Shown: piece after piece, positions 1 through 8,881 of the stretch
Numbering within the stretch: position 1 is the first letter of the stretch
Layout: each line of letters opens with the position of its first letter
Source: Mycobacterium sp. E1214
Lineage (GTDB): Bacteria; Actinomycetota; Actinomycetes; Mycobacteriales; Mycobacteriaceae
DNA length: 39,881 bases
Direction: 5' to 3'
Assembly (NCBI RefSeq): GCF_001666755.1
Contig: NZ_LZJC01000107.1
Location: 1 to 39,881 of the forward strand
Program-made: the position numbers and the translations under genes
The notes under the pieces: generated by a model
Databases searched by the model: none
What the model saw: only the letters and a program-made list of their open reading frames with translations
What the model was told of the DNA's origin: nothing

Positions 1-253
1 CGTCCAGCACTTCCCGATACAACGTCCGCTTGCTGGAGAAGTAGTGGTTGATCGCCGGCCGGGTCAGGTCCGCGCGCGCCGCAATGGCCTGAAAAGTGGC
101 GCCGTCATAACCCCGCTCGCTGAAAACCAGACGTGCAGCGTGGATTATGCGCTGACGTGTTTCGTCAGCCTTCGCGGCGCGCGGACCTGACCCGGCCGGC
201 GATCAACCACTACTTCTCCAGCAAGCGGACGTTGTATCGGGAAGTGCTGGACG
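1..253. repeat. 77-bp perfect inverted repeat (foldback) with 99-nt centre
   Basis: Bases 1-77 are the exact reverse complement of 177-253 (position i pairs with 254-i), and pairing ends abruptly at 78/176. The repeated DNA is coding sequence for the end of the helix-turn-helix of a TetR protein (residues ARADLTRPAINHYFSSK). The 99-nt centre, read on the minus strand, supplies the normal N-terminal residues that the plus-strand gene lacks. One arm therefore looks like the native gene and the other like an inverted copy joined to it. Such short-range inverted joins are typical of amplification or assembly chimeras at contig ends; a real inversion cannot be excluded because the sequence left of base 1 is not shown. 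Confidence 0.93.
2..175 (-). CDS. TetR regulator N-terminal fragment, inverted (partial both ends)
   Basis: Read on the minus strand this stretch encodes a normal TetR N-terminus: KADETRQRIIHAARLVF, then SERGYDGATFQAIAARADL, then TRPAINHYFSSKRTLYREVL, running off the window at base 1. It has no start codon before the junction near 176 and no stop. It is the missing front half of the TetR protein encoded on the plus strand from 178, so the two pieces together make one gene. Its orientation is explained by the foldback repeat. If it is a real inverted duplication rather than a chimera, it would be a second, head-to-head TetR copy. Confidence 0.75.
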
Positions 254-678
254 AAACAAATAAATTCATTATCGGTGCCGGAATTGAACGGGCATATCAA
301 GAAACCGGGCTGGCGGCACAGCTCACGACATTCATCTCCGTGGCGGTGCGCGGCAATATCGAGACCATGGGCGGATCGGCGATGATCATCTCCGGCGTCC
401 TCGAGTCGCAGCGGCACCCCGAGTGGAACACCACCGAGAACGACTCCGTGCGCCTGTGCCGGGACTTTCTGAACCGCATCGTCAACGACGCGGTGACCAG
501 CGGCGAGGTTCCCCCTGACGTCGACGTGCCAGCGTTGATCGAGGCCTTGCTCGTCCTTTTGTGCGGGGTGGGCCTGTATGCGGGCTTCGTGCAGGGCCCC
601 GAAGCCCTGCTGTCGATCACCGGGATGATGCGCCGACTCCTCGAGGGAGCGTTCCGCCGGTCGGCCGATCTGCAGTGA
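178..678 (+). CDS. TetR-family regulator, 5' end disrupted (Rv0144-like position)
   Basis: This encodes a TetR-family DNA-binding repressor beginning inside the helix-turn-helix: residues ADLTRPAINHYFSSKRTLY form the recognition-helix end and the start of helix 4. About 140 residues of ligand-binding, dimerisation domain follow. The upstream in-frame ATG at 133 gives a non-homologous leader (MQRGLCADV...) produced by the inverted segment, so I do not use it as the start. The true N-terminus lies inverted at 2-175; rejoining the pieces gives roughly 200 residues, a normal TetR length. It sits immediately upstream of the methyltransferase pair, as Rv0144 does in M. tuberculosis. The ligand and targets are unknown. 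Confidence 0.8.
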   Translation, partial: RADLTRPAINHYFSSKRTLYREVLDETNKFIIGAGIERAYQETGLAAQLTTFISVAVRGNIETMGGSAMIISGVLESQRHPEWNTTENDSVRLCRDFLNRIVNDAVTSGEVPPDVDVPALIEALLVLLCGVGLYAGFVQGPEALLSITGMMRRLLEGAFRRSADLQ

Positions 679-732
679 CGTAGCGCACAAAGCGCATAGG
701 CTAACTAACCTTTGCCGGTATCCTGGGCGGAT

Positions 733-1674
733 ATGACTGACCTGGACGCCTCGTTACCGCCCTCGCAACGGACCTCCGGTGACAGCTGGACCATCACCGA
801 ACTCGTCGGCGCCACCGCGCTGGGGGTGGCCGCCGCGCGCGCGGCCGAGACCGCCCGACCGGACCCGCTGATCCGCGACGAATACGCCCGCGTGCTGGTG
901 TCCTCGGCCGGCCCGGCGTGGGCCCGCCTGGCCGACCCCGACGTCGGCTGGCTCGACGGAGACGAATACGGGCAACGCGCCCACCGGCTCGGCATCGACT
1001 ATCAGGCGGTGCGGACGCACTTTTTCGACAGCTACTTCGCCGCCGCCGCGGACGCGGGCATCCGCCAGGTGGTGATCCTGGCGGCCGGGCTGGACTCCCG
1101 GGCCTACCGGCTGCCCTGGCCCACCGGCACGTCGGTGTACGAGATCGACCAGCCCAAGGTGCTGGAGTACAAGACCTCGACCCTGGAATCGCTGGGCGCG
1201 TCACCCGCCGCGATCCGCCGACCGGTCCCGGTGGACCTGCGCGACGACTGGCCGGCCGCGCTGCTCGGCGCGGGGTTCGACCGCACCGAGCCGACCGCCT
1301 GGCTGGCCGAGGGGTTACTGCCGTACCTGCCGAGCGATGCCCAGGACCGGTTGTTCGAGAAGTTCACCGCGCTGAGCGCCGCCGGCAGCCAGGTCGCGAT
1401 CGAGGCGTTCGGGATGAATTCACGGAGCAATTCGCAGCGCTGGCTGCGGATGCGGGAGCGGCTCGGCCTGGACGTCAACGTGCAGGCGCTCACCTATCAC
1501 GAGCCGGACCGGACGGATGCCGCTGGGTGGCTGAGCGCCCACGGCTGGCAGGTGCACACCGTCAGCAATCGCGACGAGATGGCCCGGTTGGGCCGCCCGG
1601 TACCCGAGGAACTGACCGAGGAGGCGGTGCGCAGCACGCTGCTGCGGGCCCGGCTCGGCGAAGCGGAACACTGA
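733..1674 (+). CDS. SAM-dependent methyltransferase, TIGR00027/COG3315 family (Rv0145-like)
   Basis: Putative S-adenosylmethionine-dependent methyltransferase of the large mycobacterial family related to leucine carboxyl methyltransferases; substrates are unknown for nearly all members. Recognisable motifs are [11 protein letters not shown] near residue 42, the SAM-binding [15 protein letters not shown] near 113, [12 protein letters not shown] near 136 and [11 protein letters not shown] near 191. I place the start at ATG 733 (313 residues); a TTG at 712 would add seven residues but has no better ribosome-binding site. The next gene, 27 bp downstream, is a close paralogue of the same length, so this is a tandem duplication and probably an operon. 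The reaction class is clear, the substrate is not. Confidence 0.93.
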   Translation: MTDLDASLPPSQRTSGDSWTITELVGATALGVAAARAAETARPDPLIRDEYARVLVSSAGPAWARLADPDVGWLDGDEYGQRAHRLGIDYQAVRTHFFDSYFAAAADAGIRQVVILAAGLDSRAYRLPWPTGTSVYEIDQPKVLEYKTSTLESLGASPAAIRRPVPVDLRDDWPAALLGAGFDRTEPTAWLAEGLLPYLPSDAQDRLFEKFTALSAAGSQVAIEAFGMNSRSNSQRWLRMRERLGLDVNVQALTYHEPDRTDAAGWLSAHGWQVHTVSNRDEMARLGRPVPEELTEEAVRSTLLRARLGEAEH

Positions 1675-1686
1675 TCAGGGAGTTAG

Positions 1687-2643
<957 letters not shown>

Positions 2644-2803
2644 CGCCGGATCCGACCGCGCCGGGTGCGAGCGCCCGACGCGCGGCGTGTGCTGGCCGCC
2701 GCCAGACCGATCCTTCCCGACCGCTCTCCCAACCGGATGGTTAGGATCGCGGTTATCACCGATGAGCAGTCGTCCGCGTGCGGGCGGGCGCTCGGGAAGG
2801 ACA

Positions 2804-4225
2804 ATGATGACCACCGAATCGGTTGCTCCCACGACCTCCACCAACGGCACCGCCCCGCCGGTCGACGTCCCGGCCACCGTCGCGCGGCTGCGCAAAACCT
2901 ATGCCAGCGGCCGCACCCGCGACCTGGAATGGCGCAAGCGGCAGCTTCTCCAGCTGGCCAAGCTGATGGAAGAGAACGAAGGCGCGATCTCCGACGCGCT
3001 GGCCGCGGACCTGGACCGCAGCCCGTTCGAGGCGTTCATCGCCGACATCGCCACCACCGCCGGCGAGGCCAAGTACGCGGCCAAGAAGCTGCGCCGGTGG
3101 GCGCGCCGGCGCTACCAGCTGCTCGAGGTGCCGCAGCTGCCCGGCCGCGGCTGGGTCGAGTACGAGCCCTACGGCACCGTGCTGATCATCGGCGCCTGGA
3201 ACTACCCGTTCTACCTGACGCTGGGCCCCGCCGTCGGGGCGCTCGCCGCGGGTAACGCCGTCATCCTCAAGCCCTCGGAGATCGCGGCGGCGTCCGCGCA
3301 CCTGATGGCGGAGCTGGTGCCGCGCTACCTCGACAACGACGCCGTCGCCGTGGTCGAGGGCGACGGCGCGGTCAGCCAGGAGCTCATCGCGCAGGGCCTG
3401 GACCGGCTGCTGTTCACCGGCGGCACCGAGATCGGCCGCAAGGTCTACGAGGGTGCCGCGCCGCACCTGACCCCCTGCACGCTGGAGCTCGGCGGCAAGA
3501 GCCCGGTGATCGTCGCGGCGGACGCCGACGTCGACGTGGCGGCCAAGCGGATCGCCTGGATGAAGCTGCTGAACGGCGGCCAGACCTGCGTCGCCCCCGA
3601 CTACGTGCTGGCCGACGCCTCGATCCGCGACCAGCTGGTCGACAAGATCGGCGCCGCGATCACGAAGTTCACCGCGGACAAGCCGGACGGCATGCGGCTG
3701 GTCAACCAGCGCCAGTTCGACCGGATCAGCGGTTACCTGGCCGGCGGGGACGGCAGGGTCGTCGTCGGCGGTGACTGCGACGCGTCCAGCCTGCGCATCA
3801 AGCCCGCGCTGGTCGTCGACCCCGACCCGGACGGGCCGTTGATGCAAAACGAGATCTTCGGGCCGGTGCTGCCCCTCATCACCGTCCAAAACCTCGACGA
3901 AGCAATCCGTTTCGTCAACTCACGGCCCAAGCCGCTGTCGGCGTACCTGTTCACCAAGACGCGCGCGACCCGTGAGCGGGTGATCAAGGAGGTGCCCGCC
4001 GGGGGCATGCTGGTCAACCACCTCGCGTTCCAGGTGTCCACCGCCAAGCTGCCGTTCGGCGGCGTGGGCGCGTCGGGCATGGGCGCCTACCACGGCAAGT
4101 ACGGCTTCGAGGAGTTCAGCCACCGCAAGTCGGTGCTGACCAAGCCGACCCGGCCCGACCTGTCCAGCTTCATCTACCCGCCGTACACCGCCCGGGCCTT
4201 CAAGTTGGCCCGCCGCATGTTCTGA
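2804..4225 (+). CDS. NAD(P)-dependent aldehyde dehydrogenase, ALDH3-like (Rv0147-like)
   Basis: Oxidises aldehydes to carboxylic acids. The class-3 (fatty aldehyde) type is suggested by NGGQTCVAPDYVL around the catalytic Cys262, LELGGK with general base Glu228, and WNYPFYL with Asn133 for the oxyanion hole. The C-terminus FEEFSHRKSV...RPDLSSFIYPPY and a basic-hydrophobic tail are also typical of ALDH3. The start is at tandem ATGs 2804/2807, six or so bases after GGGAAGG at 2794-2800; a longer in-frame reading upstream overlaps the preceding methyltransferase and is not credible. The length is 473 residues. The 160-nt gap upstream holds a TAGGAT (2742-2747) that could be a -10 box, though I cannot identify its -35. 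The SDR downstream is probably co-transcribed. Confidence 0.95.
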   Translation: MMTTESVAPTTSTNGTAPPVDVPATVARLRKTYASGRTRDLEWRKRQLLQLAKLMEENEGAISDALAADLDRSPFEAFIADIATTAGEAKYAAKKLRRWARRRYQLLEVPQLPGRGWVEYEPYGTVLIIGAWNYPFYLTLGPAVGALAAGNAVILKPSEIAAASAHLMAELVPRYLDNDAVAVVEGDGAVSQELIAQGLDRLLFTGGTEIGRKVYEGAAPHLTPCTLELGGKSPVIVAADADVDVAAKRIAWMKLLNGGQTCVAPDYVLADASIRDQLVDKIGAAITKFTADKPDGMRLVNQRQFDRISGYLAGGDGRVVVGGDCDASSLRIKPALVVDPDPDGPLMQNEIFGPVLPLITVQNLDEAIRFVNSRPKPLSAYLFTKTRATRERVIKEVPAGGMLVNHLAFQVSTAKLPFGGVGASGMGAYHGKYGFEEFSHRKSVLTKPTRPDLSSFIYPPYTARAFKLARRMF

Positions 4226-4282
4226 CCCCGGCCCGGCGGCCGACGCCGGTACCGAACGAAGCCATCACAGGAAAGGAACCCG

Positions 4283-5146
4283 ATGCCAGGAGTGCAGGAT
4301 CGCGTCATCGTCGTCACCGGAGCCGGCGGGGGATTGGGCCGCGAATACGCGTTGACCCTCGCCAAGGAGGGCGCGAGCGTCGTCGTCAACGATCTCGGTG
4401 GATCCCGCGACGGCACCGGCGCCGGCCACAACATGGCCGACGAGGTGGTCAAGGAGATCAAGGACGCCGGTGGGCGAGCGGTCGCCAACTACGACAGCGT
4501 CGCCGAATCCGAGGGCGCCGAGGGCATCATCAAGACCGCGCTCGACGAATTCGGCGCCGTGCACGGCGTGGTCAGCAACGCCGGCATCCTGCGCGACGGC
4601 ACCTTCCACAAGATGTCGTTCGAGAACTGGGACGCGGTGCTCAAGGTGCACCTCTACGGCGGCTACAACGTCATCCGCGCCGCGTGGCCGCACTTCCGCG
4701 AGCAGAGCTACGGCCGCGTCGTCGTCGCCACCTCCACCAGCGGGCTGTTCGGCAACTTCGGCCAGACCAACTACGGCGCCGCCAAGCTCGGCCTGGTCGG
4801 CCTGATCAACAGCCTGGCGCTCGAGGGCGCGAAGTACAACATCCACGCCAACGCCGTCGCCCCGATCGCGGCGACGCGCATGACCGAGGACATCCTGCCC
4901 AAGGAGGTGCTCGAAAAGCTCACCCCCGAGTACGTCGCGCCGGTGGTGGCCTACCTGTGCACCGAGGAAAACCCCAACAGCGCTTCGGTTTTCGTGGTCG
5001 GCGGCGGCAAGGTGCAGCGCGTCGCGCTGTTTCAGAACGACGGGATCAACTTCGACAAGCCCCCGACGGTCGACGACGTCGCCGCGCGCTGGGACGACAT
5101 CACCGACCTGTCCGCGGCCAAGAAGGCCGACTTCAAACTCGGCTAG
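4283..5146 (+). CDS. Short-chain dehydrogenase, (3R)-hydroxyacyl-CoA dehydrogenase type (Rv0148-like)
   Basis: Classical-fold SDR of 287 residues. The NAD-binding motif TGAGGGLG is at 12-19, with VVNDLGGSRDGTG following beta-2. NAGILRD and the catalytic YGAAK (Tyr164, Lys168) are present. The NDLGGSRDGTG segment and the long C-terminal tail resemble the (3R)-hydroxyacyl-CoA dehydrogenase domain of peroxisomal multifunctional enzyme type 2, so a role in beta-oxidation of fatty or sterol-derived acyl-CoAs is inferred. The start ATG 4283 follows AAAGGA (4272-4277). Its stop overlaps the stop of the convergent ptbB within the palindrome CTAG (5143-5146). In M. tuberculosis Rv0149-Rv0152c would follow here; they are absent. 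Confidence 0.93.
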   Translation: MPGVQDRVIVVTGAGGGLGREYALTLAKEGASVVVNDLGGSRDGTGAGHNMADEVVKEIKDAGGRAVANYDSVAESEGAEGIIKTALDEFGAVHGVVSNAGILRDGTFHKMSFENWDAVLKVHLYGGYNVIRAAWPHFREQSYGRVVVATSTSGLFGNFGQTNYGAAKLGLVGLINSLALEGAKYNIHANAVAPIAATRMTEDILPKEVLEKLTPEYVAPVVAYLCTEENPNSASVFVVGGGKVQRVALFQNDGINFDKPPTVDDVAARWDDITDLSAAKKADFKLG

Positions 5147-5973
5147 ACGAGCAGTTCGTCACGCAGGCGGTCCACATCCGCCTGCGTGACGCCCGCGTCG
5201 CGCAGGTAGGCGTCCAGCGACCCGAACTGCGCGTCGATCGTCTCGCGGGCGGCGGCCAGGTACTCGGGGCGAACGCCGAGCACGCCGTCGGCCAGCCGGG
5301 CCTTGGTGAAAGTGACTACCTCCGGGGTCAATTCGACGTCGGAGCGCTGTTGGATCATCTCGTAGATGTGTTCGCGCAGCTGTGGCACCGCGGCGTTGCT
5401 GCGCAGATAGTCGGCGACGATGGTGTCGCGGTCGACGCCTATCGCCTCCAGCACCATGGCGATCACGAAGCCGGTGCGGTCCTTGCCCGCGAAGCAGTGG
5501 GTGAGCACCGGGCGCCCCGCCGCCAGTAACGAAAAGACTTGGCGGACAGCGCGTTGCGCGCCGTTGCGGGTGGGGAATTGCCGGTATTCGTCGGTCATGT
5601 GGCGGACGGCGGCCTCGTTGACCTCGTCGTCGGTCTGGTCGGGGTTGCCCTCGAACAACCGCCGGAGCGCCGTCTCATGCGGCGCGTCGTCTTTCGGGTC
5701 GGTCGCGTCCTCGTCACCGAGATCGGGGAACGGCAGCAGGTGAATGTCGACGCCGTCGGGAACCAGGCCCGGGCCGCGGCGGGCGACCTCGCGCGCGGCG
5801 CGCAGATCGGCGACGTCGGTGATTCCCAACTGGCGCAACGTGCTACGGCCCGCGTCGTCGAGGCGGCTCAGCTCCCCGGAGCGAAACAGCCGGCCCGGCT
5901 TCAGCCCGGCCGTTCCGTCGGCGACGTCGCGGAAGTTCCAGGCGCCCGAAAGTTCGCGCACCGCGTCAGGCAT
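5143..5973 (-). CDS. ptbB: Protein tyrosine/phosphoinositide phosphatase PtpB (MptpB)
   Basis: 276-residue phosphatase of the MptpB family. The signature P-loop HCFAGKDRTG places Cys160, Lys164, Asp165 and Arg166 exactly as in M. tuberculosis PtpB; the Lys-Asp pair is linked to its broad activity on phosphotyrosine, phosphoserine/threonine and phosphoinositides. The N-terminal WNFRDVADG and LFRSGELSRL motifs are also family hallmarks. In M. tuberculosis PtpB is secreted into macrophages and blunts signalling; no classical signal peptide is visible here. The gene is translationally coupled to the upstream fadE2: its ATG (5971-5973) overlaps the fadE2 stop in ATGCCTGA. It converges on the SDR gene with shared stop codons. 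Confidence 0.96.
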   Translation of the reverse strand: MPDAVRELSGAWNFRDVADGTAGLKPGRLFRSGELSRLDDAGRSTLRQLGITDVADLRAAREVARRGPGLVPDGVDIHLLPFPDLGDEDATDPKDDAPHETALRRLFEGNPDQTDDEVNEAAVRHMTDEYRQFPTRNGAQRAVRQVFSLLAAGRPVLTHCFAGKDRTGFVIAMVLEAIGVDRDTIVADYLRSNAAVPQLREHIYEMIQQRSDVELTPEVVTFTKARLADGVLGVRPEYLAAARETIDAQFGSLDAYLRDAGVTQADVDRLRDELLV

Positions 5974-7198
5974 GCGCGGTGACCGCCGCGGCGAGCGGGG
6001 ACTTCTCGCGTCCGAGCTCGGCGCGCGCGATGGTCCGCATGTGCACCTCGTCGGGGCCGTCGAAGATCCGCATGGCGCGGTGCCAGCCGTACAGGCGGGC
6101 GAGCACGGTGTCGTCGCTGACGCCCGCGGCGCCGTGCACCTGAATGGCGCGGTCGATGACGTCGCAGGCCACCCGGGGGGCCACCGTCTTGATCTGGGAC
6201 ACCAGCAGGTGGGCCGCTTTGTTGCCGTGCTGGTCGATGGTCCACGCGGCCTTCTCGCACAGCAACCGGGCCTGATCGATTTCGTTGCGGGACTTGGCGA
6301 TCGCCTCGCGGACCACGCCCTGCTCGGCCAGCGGTCGACCGAACGCCACCCGCTTCTGCACCCGGTCGACCATGAGGGCCAGCGCGCGTTCGGCGCCGCC
6401 GAGGGCCCGCATGCAGTGGTGAATGCGGCCCGGCCCCAGGCGGGCCTGGGCGATCGCGAAACCGGACCCCTCCTCGCCGAGCAGGTTGGTGGCGGGCACC
6501 CGCACGTTGTCGTAGACGATCTCGCAGTGGCCGTGCTGGTCTTGCCAGCCGAAGACCGGTGTGGAACGCACGACCGTGACGCCGGGCGTGTCGATGGGGA
6601 CCAACACCATCGACTGCTGCTGGTGGCTGGCGGCCTCGGGGTTGGTGCGGCCCATGACGATGAGGACCTTGCAGCGCGGGTCGGCCGCGCCGGACGTCCA
6701 CCACTTGCGGCCGTTGATCACGTAGTCGCCGCCGTCGCGCACGATCGACGTCTCGATGTTGCGGGCGTCGCTGCTGGCGACCGCCGGCTCGGTCATCGAG
6801 AAGGCGCTGCGAATCTCGCCGGCCAGCAACGGTTCCAGCCATTGCTTGCGCTGCTCGTCGGTGGCGAACAGGTGCAGCGTCTCCATGTTGCCCGTGTCGG
6901 GCGCCGCGCAGTTGATCGCCTCGGGCGCCAGTTCCAGGCTCCACCCGGTGATCTCGGCCAGGGGCGCGTACTCGAGGTTGGTCAGGCCCGACTCCGCCGG
7001 CAGGAACAGATTCCACAGGCCGCGCTCCTTGGCCTTGGTCTTCAGCTCCTCGATGACCGGCGGGACGGTGTGATCGCGCGGGCCGGCTTCGTGGCGGTAG
7101 TGGTCGTAGTCGGCCTCGGCCGGAAAGACGTACTCGGTCATGAAGTCGGACAGTCGCTTGTGGTAGTCGTTGGCCTTGGCCGACATCGCGAAGTCCAT
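5966..7198 (-). CDS. fadE2: Acyl-CoA dehydrogenase FadE2
   Basis: FAD-dependent acyl-CoA dehydrogenase (410 residues) catalysing the first step of beta-oxidation. Visible motifs are AFSMTEPAVASSDARN at the flavin/substrate site, INGRKWWTSGA, GPGRIHHCMR, and the C-terminal RIFDGPDEVHMRTIARAEL. The last two resemble the ACAD10/ACAD11 branch rather than classical medium-chain enzymes. I chose ATG 7198 (MDFAMSAKAN...); ATG 7210 would add four residues. Neither has a strong ribosome-binding site, and a 10-bp palindrome lies directly upstream at 7213-7222. It forms an operon with ptbB, pairing a lipid enzyme with a phosphatase, the same arrangement as in M. tuberculosis. Confidence 0.94.
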   Translation of the reverse strand: MDFAMSAKANDYHKRLSDFMTEYVFPAEADYDHYRHEAGPRDHTVPPVIEELKTKAKERGLWNLFLPAESGLTNLEYAPLAEITGWSLELAPEAINCAAPDTGNMETLHLFATDEQRKQWLEPLLAGEIRSAFSMTEPAVASSDARNIETSIVRDGGDYVINGRKWWTSGAADPRCKVLIVMGRTNPEAASHQQQSMVLVPIDTPGVTVVRSTPVFGWQDQHGHCEIVYDNVRVPATNLLGEEGSGFAIAQARLGPGRIHHCMRALGGAERALALMVDRVQKRVAFGRPLAEQGVVREAIAKSRNEIDQARLLCEKAAWTIDQHGNKAAHLLVSQIKTVAPRVACDVIDRAIQVHGAAGVSDDTVLARLYGWHRAMRIFDGPDEVHMRTIARAELGREKSPLAAAVTAHA

Positions 7199-7212
7199 GC
7201 CCGTCACCATAG

Positions 7213-7222
7213 GACACGTGTC
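7213..7222. promoter_or_regulatory. Candidate operator palindrome upstream of fadE2
   Basis: GACACGTGTC is a perfect 10-bp palindrome, 14 bp upstream of the chosen fadE2 start and within the 258-bp fadE2/pntAa divergent region. A second short palindrome, CACCGGTG, lies at 7243-7250. Short palindromes arise by chance in GC-rich DNA, so only the location supports a role. The rest of the region to 7456 shows no gene. Confidence 0.3.
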
Positions 7223-7456
7223 GAAACGCCTCCCTTAAAGGTCACCGGTGTGAAGACGGTGCCGAGGGAGTCGCTCCGGGCCGCTCCGACACGGCCACCG
7301 CGGCCGGCCCGCGTCGACCGGACCGCCCGCGGGTATCCCTGCCCGGGCGATCGGGCGTCCGGGGCGGAAACGGCCAGGCGTTAAGGTAGCGAAGCGCGCG
7401 GCCGAGCCTGCGCCATATTCATCGCAGGACCGCACGGGAAAGTAGATGCACGCGCC

Positions 7457-8557
7457 ATGACAGATGCGCAGACGACGGTAGGGGTGGTCGCCGAGTCGGG
7501 GCCCGACGAGCGCCGGGTCGCGCTGGTGCCCAAGGCGGTGGCCTCGCTGGTGGGCAGCGGCGTCGCGGTGGTGGTCGACGCGGGCGCGGGTGAAGGGGCC
7601 CTGCTGCCCGATCAGCTCTACACGGAGGCGGGCGCCAGCATCGGCGACGCCTGGGCCGCCGACATCGTGGTCAAGGTGGCGCCGCCGAGCGCCGCCGAGG
7701 TCGCCAGGCTGCGCAGCGGGCAGACGCTGATCGGCTTCCTGGCGCCACGCAACGCCGACAACTCCATCGGCGCGCTCACCGCCGCCGGGGTGCAGGCGTT
7801 CGCGCTGGAGGCCATTCCCCGGATCTCCCGAGCTCAGGTCATGGACGCGCTGTCCTCGCAGGCCAACGTGGCCGGCTACAAGGCCGTCCTGCTGGCCGCC
7901 TCCGAGTCAACCCGGTTCTTTCCGATGCTGACCACCGCGGCGGGCACCGTGAAGCCGGCCAGCGTGCTGGTGCTGGGCGTCGGGGTGGCCGGGCTGCAGG
8001 CCCTGGCGACCGCGAAGCGGCTGGGCGCGAAGACCACCGGTTACGACGTGCGGCCCGAGGTCGCCGACCAGGTGCGCTCGGTGGGGGCGCAGTGGCTCGA
8101 CGTGGGCATCGACGCGGCCGGCGAGGGCGGCTACGCCCGTGAGCTCACCGAGGACGAGCGGGTCCAGCAGCAGCAGGCGCTGGAGAAGGCGATCGCCGGG
8201 TTCGACGTGGTGATCACGACGGCGCTGGTGCCGGGGCGGCCCGCGCCGCGGCTGGTCACCGCCGCCGCGGTGGAGGCGATGAAGCCGGGCAGCGTCGTAG
8301 TCGACCTGGCCGGGGAGACCGGCGGCAACTGCGAGCTCACCGAGCCGGGGCAGACGGTCGTCCGCCACGACGTCACGATCGCCTCGCCGTTGAACCTGCC
8401 CGCGACCATGCCCGAGCACGCCAGCGAGCTGTACAGCAAGAACATCACGGCCCTGCTCGGCCTGCTGATCAAAGACGGCAAGCTGGCCCCCGATTTCGAC
8501 GACGAGGTCGTCGCGGCGTCGTGTGTGACCCGCGCCGGCACCGGAGAGGACTCCTAG
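7457..8557 (+). CDS. pntAa: NAD(P) transhydrogenase subunit alpha part 1 (PntAa)
   Basis: NAD(H)-binding domain I of the proton-translocating transhydrogenase, which uses the proton-motive force to transfer hydride from NADH to NADP+. It is 366 residues and cytosolic. The N-terminal GVVAESGPDERRVALVPK, the central ISRAQVMDALSSQANVAGYKA, the Rossmann motif VLVLGVGVAGLQA and the mobile-loop region near VITTALVPGRPAPRL are diagnostic. ATG 7457 is preceded by only a weak Shine-Dalgarno sequence. Its TAG stop (8555-8557) is followed directly by the pntAb ATG. This is the three-polypeptide arrangement found in actinobacteria and many alphaproteobacteria. Confidence 0.97.
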   Translation: MTDAQTTVGVVAESGPDERRVALVPKAVASLVGSGVAVVVDAGAGEGALLPDQLYTEAGASIGDAWAADIVVKVAPPSAAEVARLRSGQTLIGFLAPRNADNSIGALTAAGVQAFALEAIPRISRAQVMDALSSQANVAGYKAVLLAASESTRFFPMLTTAAGTVKPASVLVLGVGVAGLQALATAKRLGAKTTGYDVRPEVADQVRSVGAQWLDVGIDAAGEGGYARELTEDERVQQQQALEKAIAGFDVVITTALVPGRPAPRLVTAAAVEAMKPGSVVVDLAGETGGNCELTEPGQTVVRHDVTIASPLNLPATMPEHASELYSKNITALLGLLIKDGKLAPDFDDEVVAASCVTRAGTGEDS

Positions 8558-8881
8558 ATGTACGACGAGCTGTTGGCCAACCTGGCGATCCTGGTGCTGT
8601 CCGGGTTCGTCGGGTTCGCGGTCATCTCCAAGGTGCCCAACACGCTGCACACGCCGCTGATGTCGGGCACCAACGCCATCCACGGCATCGTGGTGCTCGG
8701 CGCGCTGGTGGTGTTCGGCGAGGTCGAGCACCCGTCGCTGGCGGTGCAGATCGTCCTGTTCGTCGCGGTGGTGTTCGGCACGCTGAACGTCATCGGCGGC
8801 TTCATCGTCACCGACCGCATGCTGGGCATGTTCAAGGGCAAGAAACAGCCCGTCAAGACCGAGGACCTCGCCGCGAAATGA
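8558..8881 (+). CDS. pntAb: NAD(P) transhydrogenase subunit alpha part 2 (PntAb)
   Basis: Small membrane subunit (107 residues) supplying part of the proton channel, domain II. Three hydrophobic segments can be seen: about 5-23 (LLANLAILVLSGFVGFAVI), 40-58 and 66-88. The short lysine-rich tail KGKKQPVKTED should be cytoplasmic. It contains the characteristic KVPNTLHTPLMSGTNAIHGIV. Its start abuts the pntAa stop with no gap, and its stop overlaps the pntB start in ATGA (8878-8881), so the three subunits are translationally coupled. The Shine-Dalgarno sequence lies within the end of pntAa (GGAGAGGA). Confidence 0.97.
   Translation: MYDELLANLAILVLSGFVGFAVISKVPNTLHTPLMSGTNAIHGIVVLGALVVFGEVEHPSLAVQIVLFVAVVFGTLNVIGGFIVTDRMLGMFKGKKQPVKTEDLAAK

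Noticed and set aside
133..177. In-frame ATG at 133 as the start of the TetR gene
   Set aside because: The residues it adds do not resemble a TetR N-terminus and come from the inverted segment; the real N-terminus is on the minus strand at 2-175.
2756..3889. Long minus-strand frame opposite the aldehyde dehydrogenase
   Set aside because: The composition is typical of the complement of third-position-GC codons; the plus-strand gene has catalytic motifs.
5143..5146. Shared CTAG stop overlaps at 5143-5146 and 11279-11282 as a special signal
   Set aside because: CTAG gives a TAG stop on both strands, so convergent genes easily overlap there; it is a compact-genome effect and not evidence of regulation.
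5744..7384. Long plus-strand frame opposite ptbB and fadE2
   Set aside because: Antisense shadow with no recognisable domain, while both minus-strand genes have complete active-site motifs.
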